DNA of 60,658 nucleotides from Thermoflexus sp040289485 (lineage in GTDB: Bacteria; Chloroflexota; Anaerolineae; Thermoflexales; Thermoflexaceae): the NCBI RefSeq assembly GCF_040289485.1, contig NZ_PSLG01000008.1, positions 1-60,658 of the forward strand, read 5' to 3'. The notes beneath the pieces are model-generated. The model ran no database searches, was not told the origin of the DNA, and saw only the letters and a list, made by a program, of their open reading frames with translations. Below, one piece after another: positions 18,061 through 26,400 of the stretch (the stretch's first letter is position 1; each line of letters starts with the position of its first letter). A program made the translations under genes and the position numbers.

Positions 18061-19557
18061 ATGGGTCGGAGCGGTCAGATCATGATCCTCGCCGCCCTGC
18101 TGCTGGTGGGCATGCTGGCCCTCGCCGGCCTGGCCCTAGATGGGGCGCGCTTGTTCCAGGCCCGACACCAGCTGCAACACGCCCTGGACGGCGCCGCCCT
18201 GGCCGCGGCCTCCCAGTTCCGGCTGGGGCGCAGCGACGCGGATCTTCGACAGGCGGCCCAGGATTTCTTGAGGGCCCAGGGCTTCGCTGTGACGTGGGTC
18301 CAGGTATATACCTGTAGCAGTCCAGGCCCCTACGCCGGGGAACTGTGCACGGATCCGCCTCGCAAACTGGTGCGGGTGGACGCCGGCGTCCGTATGCCCA
18401 CCACCTTCCTGCGGGTCGTGGGCTGGGACGCGGTGGACCTGCGGGGGATCGCTACCGGCGAGGCCGCGTCCGTCGACCTGGTGCTCATCATCGACAACTC
18501 GGAGTCCATGGCCCATGAGACGCCGCTGGTCGCCGTGTTCCCCAACCCGGGCGAGATCACATGCATCCCCGGCAGCCCCACGCCGGAGACCGAGTGTGCG
18601 CCGCCGCAGAAGCCCCACTTCTGCAACCCCACCGACTCCTGCCAGCCCTTCCGTCAGGTGAAAGACGCGGCCATGGAACTGGTCGGCCGCATGTATTTAC
18701 CCTACGACCGGGTGGCCGTTGTCTCCTTCGACCGGCGGGCGACCATCCATCTGGACCTCCAGAATGGGGTCGACCTCACCACCGTTCAGAACCGCATCCG
18801 GGGCCTACAGGTCTACGACCCGGCCATCGACCCGCCAGCGGCCCAACGGCCAACCGACGGGACAGCGTGCGCCGGCATGGACTGCACCTCGGGGCGATGT
18901 CGGCTGACCTATCCCTATGTCCCCGCGCCGGATGCGGATCCGCGGCCGTGCCAGAGCAGCAACCTGCAGGAGGCCCTGGCCGCCGCCCGGTTCCTGCTGG
19001 GAACTCAGGGGCGGCCGGACGCCTTATGGGCAGTGGTGCTGCTGAGCGATGGCGCCCCCAACGCCACCATGCCGGTGGACACCGGCGGCCTCATGGAGCG
19101 CCGATTCGGCCTGTGCCCGAAGGCCTACTGGTACTGGCCTCCAGATCCGTATTACCGCCCCCTGTGCCAGGACGCTGATTTCGAGAGCCGGCATCCTTCC
19201 AACAGCCCAGCCTACGATCCGGAGGACATGGCCCTGGACGAGGCAGAGGCCCTGGCGCGGATGAACGTGGTCGTTTTCACCATCGGTTACGGCCGGCGCC
19301 TGCACGAGCTGAACGTCAAGCCGGGCGGGGGGCGGGATCGCGACCTCGGGGAGAAGTTCCTGCGCTATGTGGCGGACATCACCGACGGGGACCCAGGAAA
19401 GGCATGTCTGGTCCGTGGGGACTACTTCTCGCCCGCGGCTGTCTGGAAGCCTCGAGGGGAGCCCTGCAGCAACTACTTCTTCGCCCCTGACGCGAACCAA
19501 CTGCGGCGGATCTTCCTGACCATCGCCGAGCGGATTTTCACCCGCCTCAACCGATGA
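18061..19557 (+). CDS. TadG-like protein with VWA domain
   Basis: A 498-residue protein. It starts with a TadG/TadE_N-type helix (GQIMILAALLLVGMLALAGLALDGARLFQARHQLQHA, split over residues 4-40), then a lipid-distal region and a von Willebrand factor A domain with a complete MIDAS DxSxS (Asp145, Ser147, Ser149). Many Cys residues in the VWA insertions suggest disulfides outside the cell. VWA-bearing Tad proteins are tip adhesins in several bacteria, so an adhesive role is likely. GGGAGG is upstream; the gene is 20 bases after the preceding pseudopilin. Confidence 0.85.
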   Translation: MGRSGQIMILAALLLVGMLALAGLALDGARLFQARHQLQHALDGAALAAASQFRLGRSDADLRQAAQDFLRAQGFAVTWVQVYTCSSPGPYAGELCTDPPRKLVRVDAGVRMPTTFLRVVGWDAVDLRGIATGEAASVDLVLIIDNSESMAHETPLVAVFPNPGEITCIPGSPTPETECAPPQKPHFCNPTDSCQPFRQVKDAAMELVGRMYLPYDRVAVVSFDRRATIHLDLQNGVDLTTVQNRIRGLQVYDPAIDPPAAQRPTDGTACAGMDCTSGRCRLTYPYVPAPDADPRPCQSSNLQEALAAARFLLGTQGRPDALWAVVLLSDGAPNATMPVDTGGLMERRFGLCPKAYWYWPPDPYYRPLCQDADFESRHPSNSPAYDPEDMALDEAEALARMNVVVFTIGYGRRLHELNVKPGGGRDRDLGEKFLRYVADITDGDPGKACLVRGDYFSPAAVWKPRGEPCSNYFFAPDANQLRRIFLTIAERIFTRLNR

Positions 19558-19570
19558 AAGGAGGCCCTCC

Positions 19571-20615
19571 ATGCTCCGGCGCGCCCAATCCGTCGTGGAG
19601 TTCGCCCTGGCGCTCCCCGTCTTCCTATTGCTGGTCTTCGTGGTCATCGAACTGGGACGGCTGTTCTACGCCTGGGCGGCGATCGAGAACAACGCCCGCG
19701 CCGCGGCCCGCTATATCACGACGGGCCAGTTCGACCCCGCCTATTGCCCCGGAGGGACAGCCGACGGATGCAGCGACGACGCGACCAAGGATCGGGCCCG
19801 CCTGCTGTCGGCCTACGACCGGGCCCGGGAGATCATGGCCGGCCTGCTGGTGAACTCCTCCGCCGGCCCGGGGGAGGCCGGCTTCTACCACGTCGTGATC
19901 TGCAGTTCGCGGGCAGCACAGTTCGACGACATCCACGAACGCTGCCTCCCGCAGGATGATGCCGGAGGTCCCGGGGACCGCGTGGTCATCCTGGTGCGGT
20001 TCAACCATCCTATCATCACACCGCTGCTGCGCCCCATCGCCCCGTGGATCCCCCTGGTGGCCCGCCGGGAGGTGATCAACGAACGCTTCCGGACGGTGCG
20101 CATCCGAGAGCTGCCGCCCACCCTGAGCCTGCCGACCCGCACCCCCACGCCGGTGACGCCTTCGCCCACACCGATGCCCTCCGCCACCCCCACGCCCTCG
20201 GCCACCCCGACCCCCACGCCTACGCCGACCGNNNNNNNNNNNNNNNNNNNNNNNNNNNNNNNNNNNNNNNNNNNNNNNNNNNNNNNNNNNNNNNNNNNNN
20301 NNNNNNNNAACCGCCACGTGGACGCCCACCCGCACGCCCACTCCCACGCCCACGCCGACAGCATGTCCTCTCACGATCTGCACCCCCACCCCGACCCGAA
20401 CACCCACTCCCACGCCCACGCCAAGCCGCACGCCAACCGCCACGTGGACGCCCACCCGCACGCCCACGCGGACGCCCACGCCCACCTGGACCCCTACCCC
20501 GCCCTGGACGCCCACTTACACACCGACGCCCAGGCCCATGCCCACGCCTCCGGCGACGCCGACGCCGCGGCCCACCCCTACCCCCACGCCGACCCCGCGG
20601 CCGGGCGGCGAATAG
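19571..20615 (+). CDS. TadE-like pseudopilin with Thr-Pro repeat tail (interrupted by assembly gap)
   Basis: AAAGGAGG precedes ATG. Residues 5-30 are the TadE helix (AQSVVEFALALPVFLLLVFV), followed by AIENNARAAARYI and a soluble domain to ~175. A (Thr-Pro)-rich stalk then runs into the N gap. After the gap the sensible Thr-Pro frame (TPTRTPTPTPTP...PRPGGE, stop TAG 20613-20615) is not the frame that reads through 77 Ns; the other frame gives an implausible His/Ala-rich tail. The gap length is therefore wrong modulo 3. The stalk may span the cell wall. Confidence 0.8.
20232..20308. other. Assembly gap (77 N) inside Thr-Pro repeat DNA
   Basis: The run of N lies within low-complexity CCCACG/CCGACG repeats coding for the Thr-Pro stalk. 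Repeats of this kind collapse in short-read assemblies, and the flanking coding frames do not match across 77 bases, so the size is an estimate. Confidence 0.95.
20309..20466 (+). repeat. 126-base in-frame direct repeat in the Thr-Pro stalk
   Basis: A 32-base sequence beginning AACCGCCACGTGGACGCC occurs exactly at 20309-20340 and 20435-20466. The 126-base period equals 42 codons, so copy number can change without shifting the frame. Copy 1 starts at the edge of the N gap, so further copies may be hidden in it. Between and after the copies the DNA is a degenerate CCCACG array. Confidence 0.8.
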
Positions 20616-20641
20616 TTCCTCGGTCGATCGCCTGACCGTCC

Positions 20642-20674
20642 AGCGGGGCGCCGGCTGGCGCCCCGCTGCTTTTC
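20642..20674 (+). terminator. Rho-independent terminator inside the Tad locus
   Basis: An 11-base perfect stem (AGCGGGGCGCC / GGCGCCCCGCT) with a GGCT loop is followed by GCTTTTCC. It sits 26 bases after the pseudopilin stop. It is the best intrinsic terminator in the window and would separate or attenuate expression between the first three Tad genes and the rest. Confidence 0.7.
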
Positions 20675-20682
20675 CTGGGCTC

Positions 20683-20710
20683 TTGCCCTCTGACCCGAAG
20701 GCCGTAACCT
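20683..20710 (+). promoter_or_regulatory. Possible internal Tad promoter
   Basis: TTGCCC followed after 16 bases by TAACCT (4/6 and 3/6) lies just after the terminator and 45 bases before the next pseudopilin. It is weak, but some promoter is expected here if the terminator works. Confidence 0.3.
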
Positions 20711-20754
20711 TCCCGCCCGGAAAGTCGGTTTCTCCCCAAGGAGGTAAGAAAAAG

Positions 20755-21318
20755 ATGACCATCGCGGGCCATCCTCCGATCCAGCGGCTGGGGGAAGAGA
20801 GGTCCCGGGGGCAGGGGCTGGTGGAGTTCGCCCTGATCCTCCCGGTCTTGCTGCTGTTCATGTTGGGCATCATGGAGTTCGGGCGCCTGCTGTTCATCTA
20901 CACCGAGGTCTCCAACGCCGCCCGGGAGGGCCTGCGGGCCGCGGCGGCCACCCTCCACCGGGCCAACGACGCGGACCGGGGCAAGGTCACGGCGGCGGAG
21001 TGCGACGAGGTCCTCAACCGCGCCCGCTCGACCCTGGTGCTCACGCCGCGCGCCCAGGTGACCATCACCATCGAATACATCCGCCCGATGGCCAACGAGA
21101 GCAGCACGGTGCTGGGCCGCTGCTCCTCCGACCCCGCCCAGCAGGCGCTGCCGACCTTGGACGTCCTGCAGTTAAACGACCAGGTCTACGTGGAGGTCCG
21201 CTCGCAGGCCAGCGCCGTGACCCCCCTGATCCGGCCCTTCGCCCCCAGCCTGCCGCTGCGCTTCGCGGGGATGCGCTCGGTGGTCCCCATCAGCGGCATT
21301 GCCATGCCCAAACCGTGA
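20755..21318 (+). CDS. TadE-like pseudopilin
   Basis: A 187-residue TadE family protein: RSRGQGLVEFALILPVLLLF helix (about 17-40), GIMEFGRLLFIYTEVSNAAREG and a compact outer domain ending RSVVPISGIAMPKP. The start is fixed by a perfect AAGGAGGT 11 bases upstream of ATG. Its stop is 8 bases before the next pseudopilin, so the two are coupled. It follows the internal terminator and probably begins a second transcription unit. Confidence 0.85.
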   Translation: MTIAGHPPIQRLGEERSRGQGLVEFALILPVLLLFMLGIMEFGRLLFIYTEVSNAAREGLRAAAATLHRANDADRGKVTAAECDEVLNRARSTLVLTPRAQVTITIEYIRPMANESSTVLGRCSSDPAQQALPTLDVLQLNDQVYVEVRSQASAVTPLIRPFAPSLPLRFAGMRSVVPISGIAMPKP

Positions 21319-21326
21319 GGGGAGCC

Positions 21327-21785
21327 ATGCGCCGCGGTCAGAGCCTGGTCGAGTTCACCCTCGCCGCCACGGTGCTGCTGTTGCTGCTCACCGGGGTGCT
21401 GGACCTGGGCCGCATGTATATGGCTTGGGTGGCCATCCAGGACGCCGCCGGGGAGGGGGCCCTCTACGCGGCCATGAACCCGCGTTGCATCCGCGCCGCC
21501 AACGGCCCCGATTGCGCCACGCCCAACAACGTCTACGACCGCACCTTCATCGCCGTCCGGCAAACTCCCGGCACCCCTCTGGACCCGTATTGGGTGACCA
21601 TCACGGTGGTCCCCAACGACCCGGCCCAGATTTGCTTCGGCACGCCCATCACGGTCTCCACGGCCTATTCGTTCCCGATGATCACGCCAATCATGCAGGC
21701 CATGTTCGGCCCTCAGGTGATCCTCCGCGCCTATGCCGTTCAGCGGGCCCTGAACCACGGGAACAACGCCTGCCCACCCCCGTAA
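21327..21785 (+). CDS. TadE-like pseudopilin
   Basis: A 152-residue TadE-like protein beginning MRRGQSLVEFTLAATVLLLL, so almost no leader precedes the processing-type Gly-Gln. After the helix come LDLGRMYMAWVAIQDAAGEG and an outer domain with several Cys. It is the shortest of the three TadE proteins here and, with its tiny leader and hydrophobic helix, is the nearest thing in the locus to a major-pilin candidate, though Flp pilins are usually under 80 residues. GAGGGGAGCC precedes ATG. Confidence 0.82.
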   Translation: MRRGQSLVEFTLAATVLLLLLTGVLDLGRMYMAWVAIQDAAGEGALYAAMNPRCIRAANGPDCATPNNVYDRTFIAVRQTPGTPLDPYWVTITVVPNDPAQICFGTPITVSTAYSFPMITPIMQAMFGPQVILRAYAVQRALNHGNNACPPP

Positions 21786-21838
21786 GGGCGGCCGCGCCTT
21801 CGACCCCTGCGGAGGAACCATCTTCGGAGGAGGCTGCC

Positions 21839-23149
21839 ATGCAAACGATCCGTCTGGACAGGAGCCGTGGACAGGCGCTGGTCCTGATCGCCCTGGCCTT
21901 TGTTGGCCTGCTGGCCCTGACCGCCCTGGCCCTGGATGGGAGCAACGCCTATGGCCAGCGCCGGCGCGCCCAGAACGCCGCCGACGCCGGGGCCCTGACC
22001 GGCGCCCGCTTTCTCTGGAACCCCAAGCCGTGGTGCAACAACCCCCAAGGCTACGGATGCCCCGAGGCGGCCCTGCTGCGGGCCATCAACGGCGCAGTGG
22101 AGGCCCACGGCATCCCAGACACCAACGGCCAGCCTGGGGACCCGTATAACGCCAACATCCAGGTCTACTACACGGACGCCGACGGCAACGTCATCGGGTC
22201 CATCGGCAGCGGGTTCGTGCCGGCGACCATCGGGACCCGCGCGGTGAAGGGGGTGCGGGTGGTGGTCCAGAACCCCTTCTCGGCCTTCGTCGCCCGGGTC
22301 ATCGGCCAGGCCACCCTGCGGGTCTCCGCGGAGGCCACGGCCGTCTATCAGCCGCCCGTCTCCTGCAACGGCTGGGCCCTCTTCGCGGGATGCTCGGGCA
22401 ACTGCAAGAACAACGTCCTCAAGGCCACGGGGGGCGGCCAGGCCGGCGTCGTGAACGGGAACATCCACTCCAACGCCGACATCAACATCAGCCAACAGAT
22501 GTCTATCAACGGGGTCTGCGATTATGTGACCGAGAGGAAGGGGAACGGGACCTGCCGGACCCAGAGCCAGGGGGGCTATCTCCCCATGCCCGCCTTCTAT
22601 CGATATGAGGACTTCCTCCCTGGCGGCTCGAAATGGAACCAGGTGGACGCCTCCCGCCGTTATTACTTCAGCGGCCCCATCACCCTGAAATCCGCCGGCC
22701 CTTGCCCTCAGCCGGGGACCAACGCCGGAGGCCGTTATAAACTGTGTGACGGCCTGTATGTGGTCAACGGCGACGTCACCATCCAGGGTGGGGGGACGGT
22801 GACTTTCACCGTGGTGGCCAACGGCGAGATCAAGTCCACCAGCTCCAACAACGACCAGGCCTTCTTCAGGGGCTTCTACCGGGAGCCGGACGGCAAGGGG
22901 CAGTTGCTGTTCTTCTCCACCTCCAACGACACCACCAACGGGGCCATCCAGCTCTCCTACGCCGCCATCACCTGGGAGGGCCTGATCTACGCCCCGAACG
23001 GCCTGGTGAACCTCTCGGGCAGCCGGGGCTTCACGGGCAGCGGCGCCATCTTCGGCTACGAGGTCGACGTCTCTGGAGCCAACTTCCAGTTGACCTATAA
23101 CGAGAACGCCTGCCCGACCACGCCTCCGAATCTCTTCCTGTTCCAGTAG
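21839..23149 (+). CDS. TadG-like pilus-assembly protein with C-terminal beta-rich domain
   Basis: A 436-residue protein. The N-terminal SRGQALVLIALAFVGLLALTALALDG is the TadG/TadE_N helix (about 9-34), followed by ADAGALTGARFL. The C-terminal two thirds are Gly/Asn/Thr-rich, with GVVNGNIHSNADINI, NGDVTIQGGGTVTFT and LIYAPNGLVNLSGSRGFTGSGAIFG, resembling the beta-helical surface domains attached to many TadG-like proteins. GGAGGAGG precedes ATG. A 12-bp stem-loop follows the stop. Confidence 0.82.
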   Translation: MQTIRLDRSRGQALVLIALAFVGLLALTALALDGSNAYGQRRRAQNAADAGALTGARFLWNPKPWCNNPQGYGCPEAALLRAINGAVEAHGIPDTNGQPGDPYNANIQVYYTDADGNVIGSIGSGFVPATIGTRAVKGVRVVVQNPFSAFVARVIGQATLRVSAEATAVYQPPVSCNGWALFAGCSGNCKNNVLKATGGGQAGVVNGNIHSNADINISQQMSINGVCDYVTERKGNGTCRTQSQGGYLPMPAFYRYEDFLPGGSKWNQVDASRRYYFSGPITLKSAGPCPQPGTNAGGRYKLCDGLYVVNGDVTIQGGGTVTFTVVANGEIKSTSSNNDQAFFRGFYREPDGKGQLLFFSTSNDTTNGAIQLSYAAITWEGLIYAPNGLVNLSGSRGFTGSGAIFGYEVDVSGANFQLTYNENACPTTPPNLFLFQ

Positions 23150-23153
23150 CGCC

Positions 23154-23195
23154 GATGGCCGGGCCGGGGACGGCCTCCCTCCTGGCCCGGCCATC
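23154..23195 (+). other. 12-base-pair intergenic stem-loop
   Basis: GATGGCCGGGCC and GGCCCGGCCATC pair perfectly around an 18-base loop, five bases after the TadG-like stop and 31 bases before the Kelch gene. No T tract follows, so it looks like an RNA processing or stability element between cotranscribed genes rather than a full terminator. Confidence 0.5.
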
Positions 23196-23226
23196 CCCAC
23201 CGGGCTTCCCGATCCGGGAGTCGACG

Positions 23227-26200
23227 ATGCGTACCAACGGTTGGTATCGGATTGGCCTAGCGATCCTCTTGGCGGGGACCGGCCTGGTGGTGCTGTTCGG
23301 GGCGATGGGCCGCCCCGCAAGGGCTGGGGTGCAAACCCTCTCCTGGACCACCCTGGCGGACTTCAGCGCGGGCGAGTTCTTGCGCACCGGCCTGGCCGAC
23401 CTCGGCGACGGAGCGGTTTCCCTGCTCCGGGTGGGCCTGTCCGGCGACTGGATCACTACCGTGGTGACCACCGGCCTGACTCCCCGCTGGGGCCACACGG
23501 CTGTCTTCACTAGCGGACGGCTGTTCGTGATCGGGGGACAGAACTGCACCGGCTGCGGCCATCTGATCACCGCCACCATCGTGCAGTCCGCCGCTGTCCA
23601 AAGCGACCACTCCCTCCCCCCGTGGGTCACCGCGACCACCAACCTGACGGCGCTCTTCCCCTCCGGCCTCTCCTACGGCGGGGCCGCCGTGGTCAACGAT
23701 TTCCTTTACGTGATCGGCGGCCGCCGCGAGCCGCTCCCTGGTGCAACCCCCCAGGCCACGGTCGCCTTCGCCAGGATCGGGGCCGACGGGAGCCTTTCCC
23801 CCTTCACCGCCACGGCGCCCCTCCCTGAAGGTCGGGAGAGTTTCGGCCTCGCCGCCTGGAACGGATGGCTCTACGTGGTGGGCGGGCTGGATGCGACCGG
23901 CAGCCCCACCCAGACCATCCTGGTCGCCCGTCCCGACCCCACCACCGGCCAGATCGCCGGATGGACGGTCCTCTCCCGGACGCTGCCAGAGCCCCTCTAC
24001 GGCCATGCCGTCGTGGCCGAACAGGGGTATCTCTATGTGATCGGCGGCATCACCATGACGGGGGGATCTCCCACCTTTGAAGTCTGGTTCGCCCCGCTGG
24101 GGGAGGGAACGCTGCGGGCACCGTTCGCCCGAACGACCGCCCTGGACAACAACCTGTTTGAACTGGCCGTCATCGGCTACGGCGGGATGCTGTTGACCAG
24201 CGGCGGGCTTCAGAACAACCTGGCCGAGCCCAGCGCCGATGTGCGCGCCGGCGTCACCGCCGACAGCGGAGAGGTCCTCACCTGGACGGCCACCTCCGTG
24301 ATCACCCCGCCCCGCCACGCCCACGCCATGGTGGTCCTCCCCGACGGCTGGGTTTACGTCATCGGGGGCCGCTACTGGAGGCCCGGCATGTCAGAGGAGA
24401 CCCCTCTCACCCACATCAACGCCGGCCGCCTGAGCGCCGAGGGGAGCGGCCGTTTCCTGTCGGATGGGCGCTACCTGGCCCCGCCCTTCCGCCTGGACCG
24501 TCGGCGGCAACTCCAGGCCCTGGAGGCCCATGTCCTGCGCCCGGCCGGGACCGATATCGCCCTGCGATTCCGCCTCCAGGCCCAGGAGGGGCTCCCATGG
24601 TCGGATTGGGGGAACTGGATCCTCATCACGGAGACAGGGGAAGTCACCGCCGTGGTCCCTCTGGCCGCCTACGCCCAGGGCCTTCAAGTTGAGGTAGCGC
24701 TGAGCACGACGAACCCTCTGACCGCCCCAGCGCTGCTCAACCTCAACGTGCGCTACGAGGTGCCCGACCAGCCGCCCCGCCGGGCCAAGCAGGCCGACCC
24801 GCTGCCAGGGACGCCGCGGGCTCCCGGGGATCCCATCACTTACACCCTGGTGGTCACCAACGACAGCGGGGCCGTCCTCCACGGGGTGCGCTGGATAGAG
24901 ACCTTCCCGCCGGGGGTGGCCTTCCGCCCCGGCTCGGCCACCGCCTCCCCAGGGGTGGTCCTGACGGCCACCGAGAGCGGCCTGCTGGCGGAGGTCGGGA
25001 CCCTGGAACAGGGGGCTGTGGTCACCGTGACCTTCGCCGTGACGGTGACGGCGACCTCCGGGACCGTGGAGAACGTGGGCGTTTTGCAGACGGACGAGTT
25101 CGGGACGCTCCCCACCGAACGCGTCGCCCATCCGGTGGCCAGCCTGCTCCTCTCCATCGGGTCTTCCCCGTCCTCCGGGAGCGAGGTCGTCCCGGGGGAC
25201 CGCCTTACGGTGACGGTGCGGGTGACCAACCCGGCGCCCACCGCCTGGTCCAACCTCGTCCTCTCCGCCACGCTGCCGGAGGCCGTCGCCCTGCTCCCCG
25301 ACGCCATCCAGGCCTCCACCGGCACAGTGGCGACTCAGGGCTCCAGCCTCCAATGGACGGTGCCCGTCCTGGGAGCAAACGCCGCCCTGACCTTCACCGG
25401 GCGCGTCACCGATGCGCCCTTCATCGCCGATGGCACATGGCTCACCACGGGTTTGACCCTGACCCTTTCCGGCTCACCCCTCTCCACCACCGCCCTCGCC
25501 CACCTGGTCCGCCAGCCCTACGCCATCGAGGTCTTCAAGACCGACGGCGCGGAATGGGCGGATGCGGGCCAAGTGGTGCGCTACACCCTCACCCTGACCA
25601 ACACGGGATGGGTGACGGTGAGCGGCCTTCAGGTCACCGACATACTCTCCGGCTGGCCATGGATCGCGGGGATCGAGACCCCGGGCTGGACCCTCGTGAG
25701 CCCAACGCAGTGGGTGCGGGTCCTCCCGTCCCTGGGGCCGCGGATGACGACGGTCCTCACCTTAGCGGCACAGATCCGCACGACGGCCAACGTCTCGGAC
25801 GTGCAAGGGCCCTTCCAGAACACCGTTCTCATCACCCCCACCGGGACCACCGGGCGCCCCCTGGCGCCGGACTTCCGGGGGATGGATCAGACCCGGTTGG
25901 CCGGCCCCGACCTGGTGGGAACCATCCTGCCGGGCTCAATCGATGGGGACGGTCGGAACGTCACTTTCACCGTGGTGCTCACCAACATCGGGCTGGGGAC
26001 GGCTCGCACCATCAGCCCTACCGCTAACTGCGGCCATTGGGTGCTGATCGGCTTCCTGGCCGACGGCGTCCCCGTGAAGACGGACTACCTGAACCTGCCC
26101 TTCCCATACTTCCTGAGCCCCGGCGCATCGGTGCGCCAGACCTTCTCTCTTCCGCTCTCCCGCCCGGCCTCCGTCCGCGCTGTCGTGGACCTTCCGATGC

Positions 26201-26337
26201 CGCCCCAATTCGGCCTCGAGGGGCGCGGCTGCATCATCGAGACCGACGAGGACAACAACACCACCCCCGCCGTCTGGATGAGCCCCTCCGGGGAGCCTTT
26301 CCGGCTGTTCCTCCCCCTGATCCTCCGTGGCCCGTAG
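23227..26337 (+). CDS. Giant secreted Kelch-DUF11 surface protein
   Basis: A 1036-residue exported protein. A signal peptide (about 7-34, IGLAILLAGTGLVVLFGAMG) leads to five or so Kelch blades (LFVIGGQ, FLYVIGGRRE, LYVVGGLD, YLYVIGGI, WVYVIGGRY; about 90-390), then a beta-rich linker and at least three DUF11/Ig-like repeats (ITYTLVVTNDSG, LTVTVRVTNPAP, VRYTLTLTNTGW), and a CARDB-like domain. It ends in FRLFLPLILRGP. Kelch and DUF11 modules mediate extracellular binding. Its place among the Tad genes suggests a pilus-associated or co-regulated adhesin. Confidence 0.85.
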   Translation: MRTNGWYRIGLAILLAGTGLVVLFGAMGRPARAGVQTLSWTTLADFSAGEFLRTGLADLGDGAVSLLRVGLSGDWITTVVTTGLTPRWGHTAVFTSGRLFVIGGQNCTGCGHLITATIVQSAAVQSDHSLPPWVTATTNLTALFPSGLSYGGAAVVNDFLYVIGGRREPLPGATPQATVAFARIGADGSLSPFTATAPLPEGRESFGLAAWNGWLYVVGGLDATGSPTQTILVARPDPTTGQIAGWTVLSRTLPEPLYGHAVVAEQGYLYVIGGITMTGGSPTFEVWFAPLGEGTLRAPFARTTALDNNLFELAVIGYGGMLLTSGGLQNNLAEPSADVRAGVTADSGEVLTWTATSVITPPRHAHAMVVLPDGWVYVIGGRYWRPGMSEETPLTHINAGRLSAEGSGRFLSDGRYLAPPFRLDRRRQLQALEAHVLRPAGTDIALRFRLQAQEGLPWSDWGNWILITETGEVTAVVPLAAYAQGLQVEVALSTTNPLTAPALLNLNVRYEVPDQPPRRAKQADPLPGTPRAPGDPITYTLVVTNDSGAVLHGVRWIETFPPGVAFRPGSATASPGVVLTATESGLLAEVGTLEQGAVVTVTFAVTVTATSGTVENVGVLQTDEFGTLPTERVAHPVASLLLSIGSSPSSGSEVVPGDRLTVTVRVTNPAPTAWSNLVLSATLPEAVALLPDAIQASTGTVATQGSSLQWTVPVLGANAALTFTGRVTDAPFIADGTWLTTGLTLTLSGSPLSTTALAHLVRQPYAIEVFKTDGAEWADAGQVVRYTLTLTNTGWVTVSGLQVTDILSGWPWIAGIETPGWTLVSPTQWVRVLPSLGPRMTTVLTLAAQIRTTANVSDVQGPFQNTVLITPTGTTGRPLAPDFRGMDQTRLAGPDLVGTILPGSIDGDGRNVTFTVVLTNIGLGTARTISPTANCGHWVLIGFLADGVPVKTDYLNLPFPYFLSPGASVRQTFSLPLSRPASVRAVVDLPMPPQFGLEGRGCIIETDEDNNTTPAVWMSPSGEPFRLFLPLILRGP

Positions 26338-26400
26338 ACAGGGCCTCTACATCGGAACCTTCGGGGCTAGAATAGGGATAGATGGCGATGGGAGGGTCGG

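Noticed and set aside
20309..20615. Possible CRISPR-like array from short repeats
   Set aside because: Repeats are degenerate Thr-Pro codons without unique spacers, and no cas genes are present.
20316..20635. His/Ala/Asp-rich C-terminus (HAHADAHAH type) for the stalked pseudopilin
   Set aside because: It arises only from reading through a gap of arbitrary length; the neighbouring frame continues the Thr-Pro repeat found upstream and stops at 20615.
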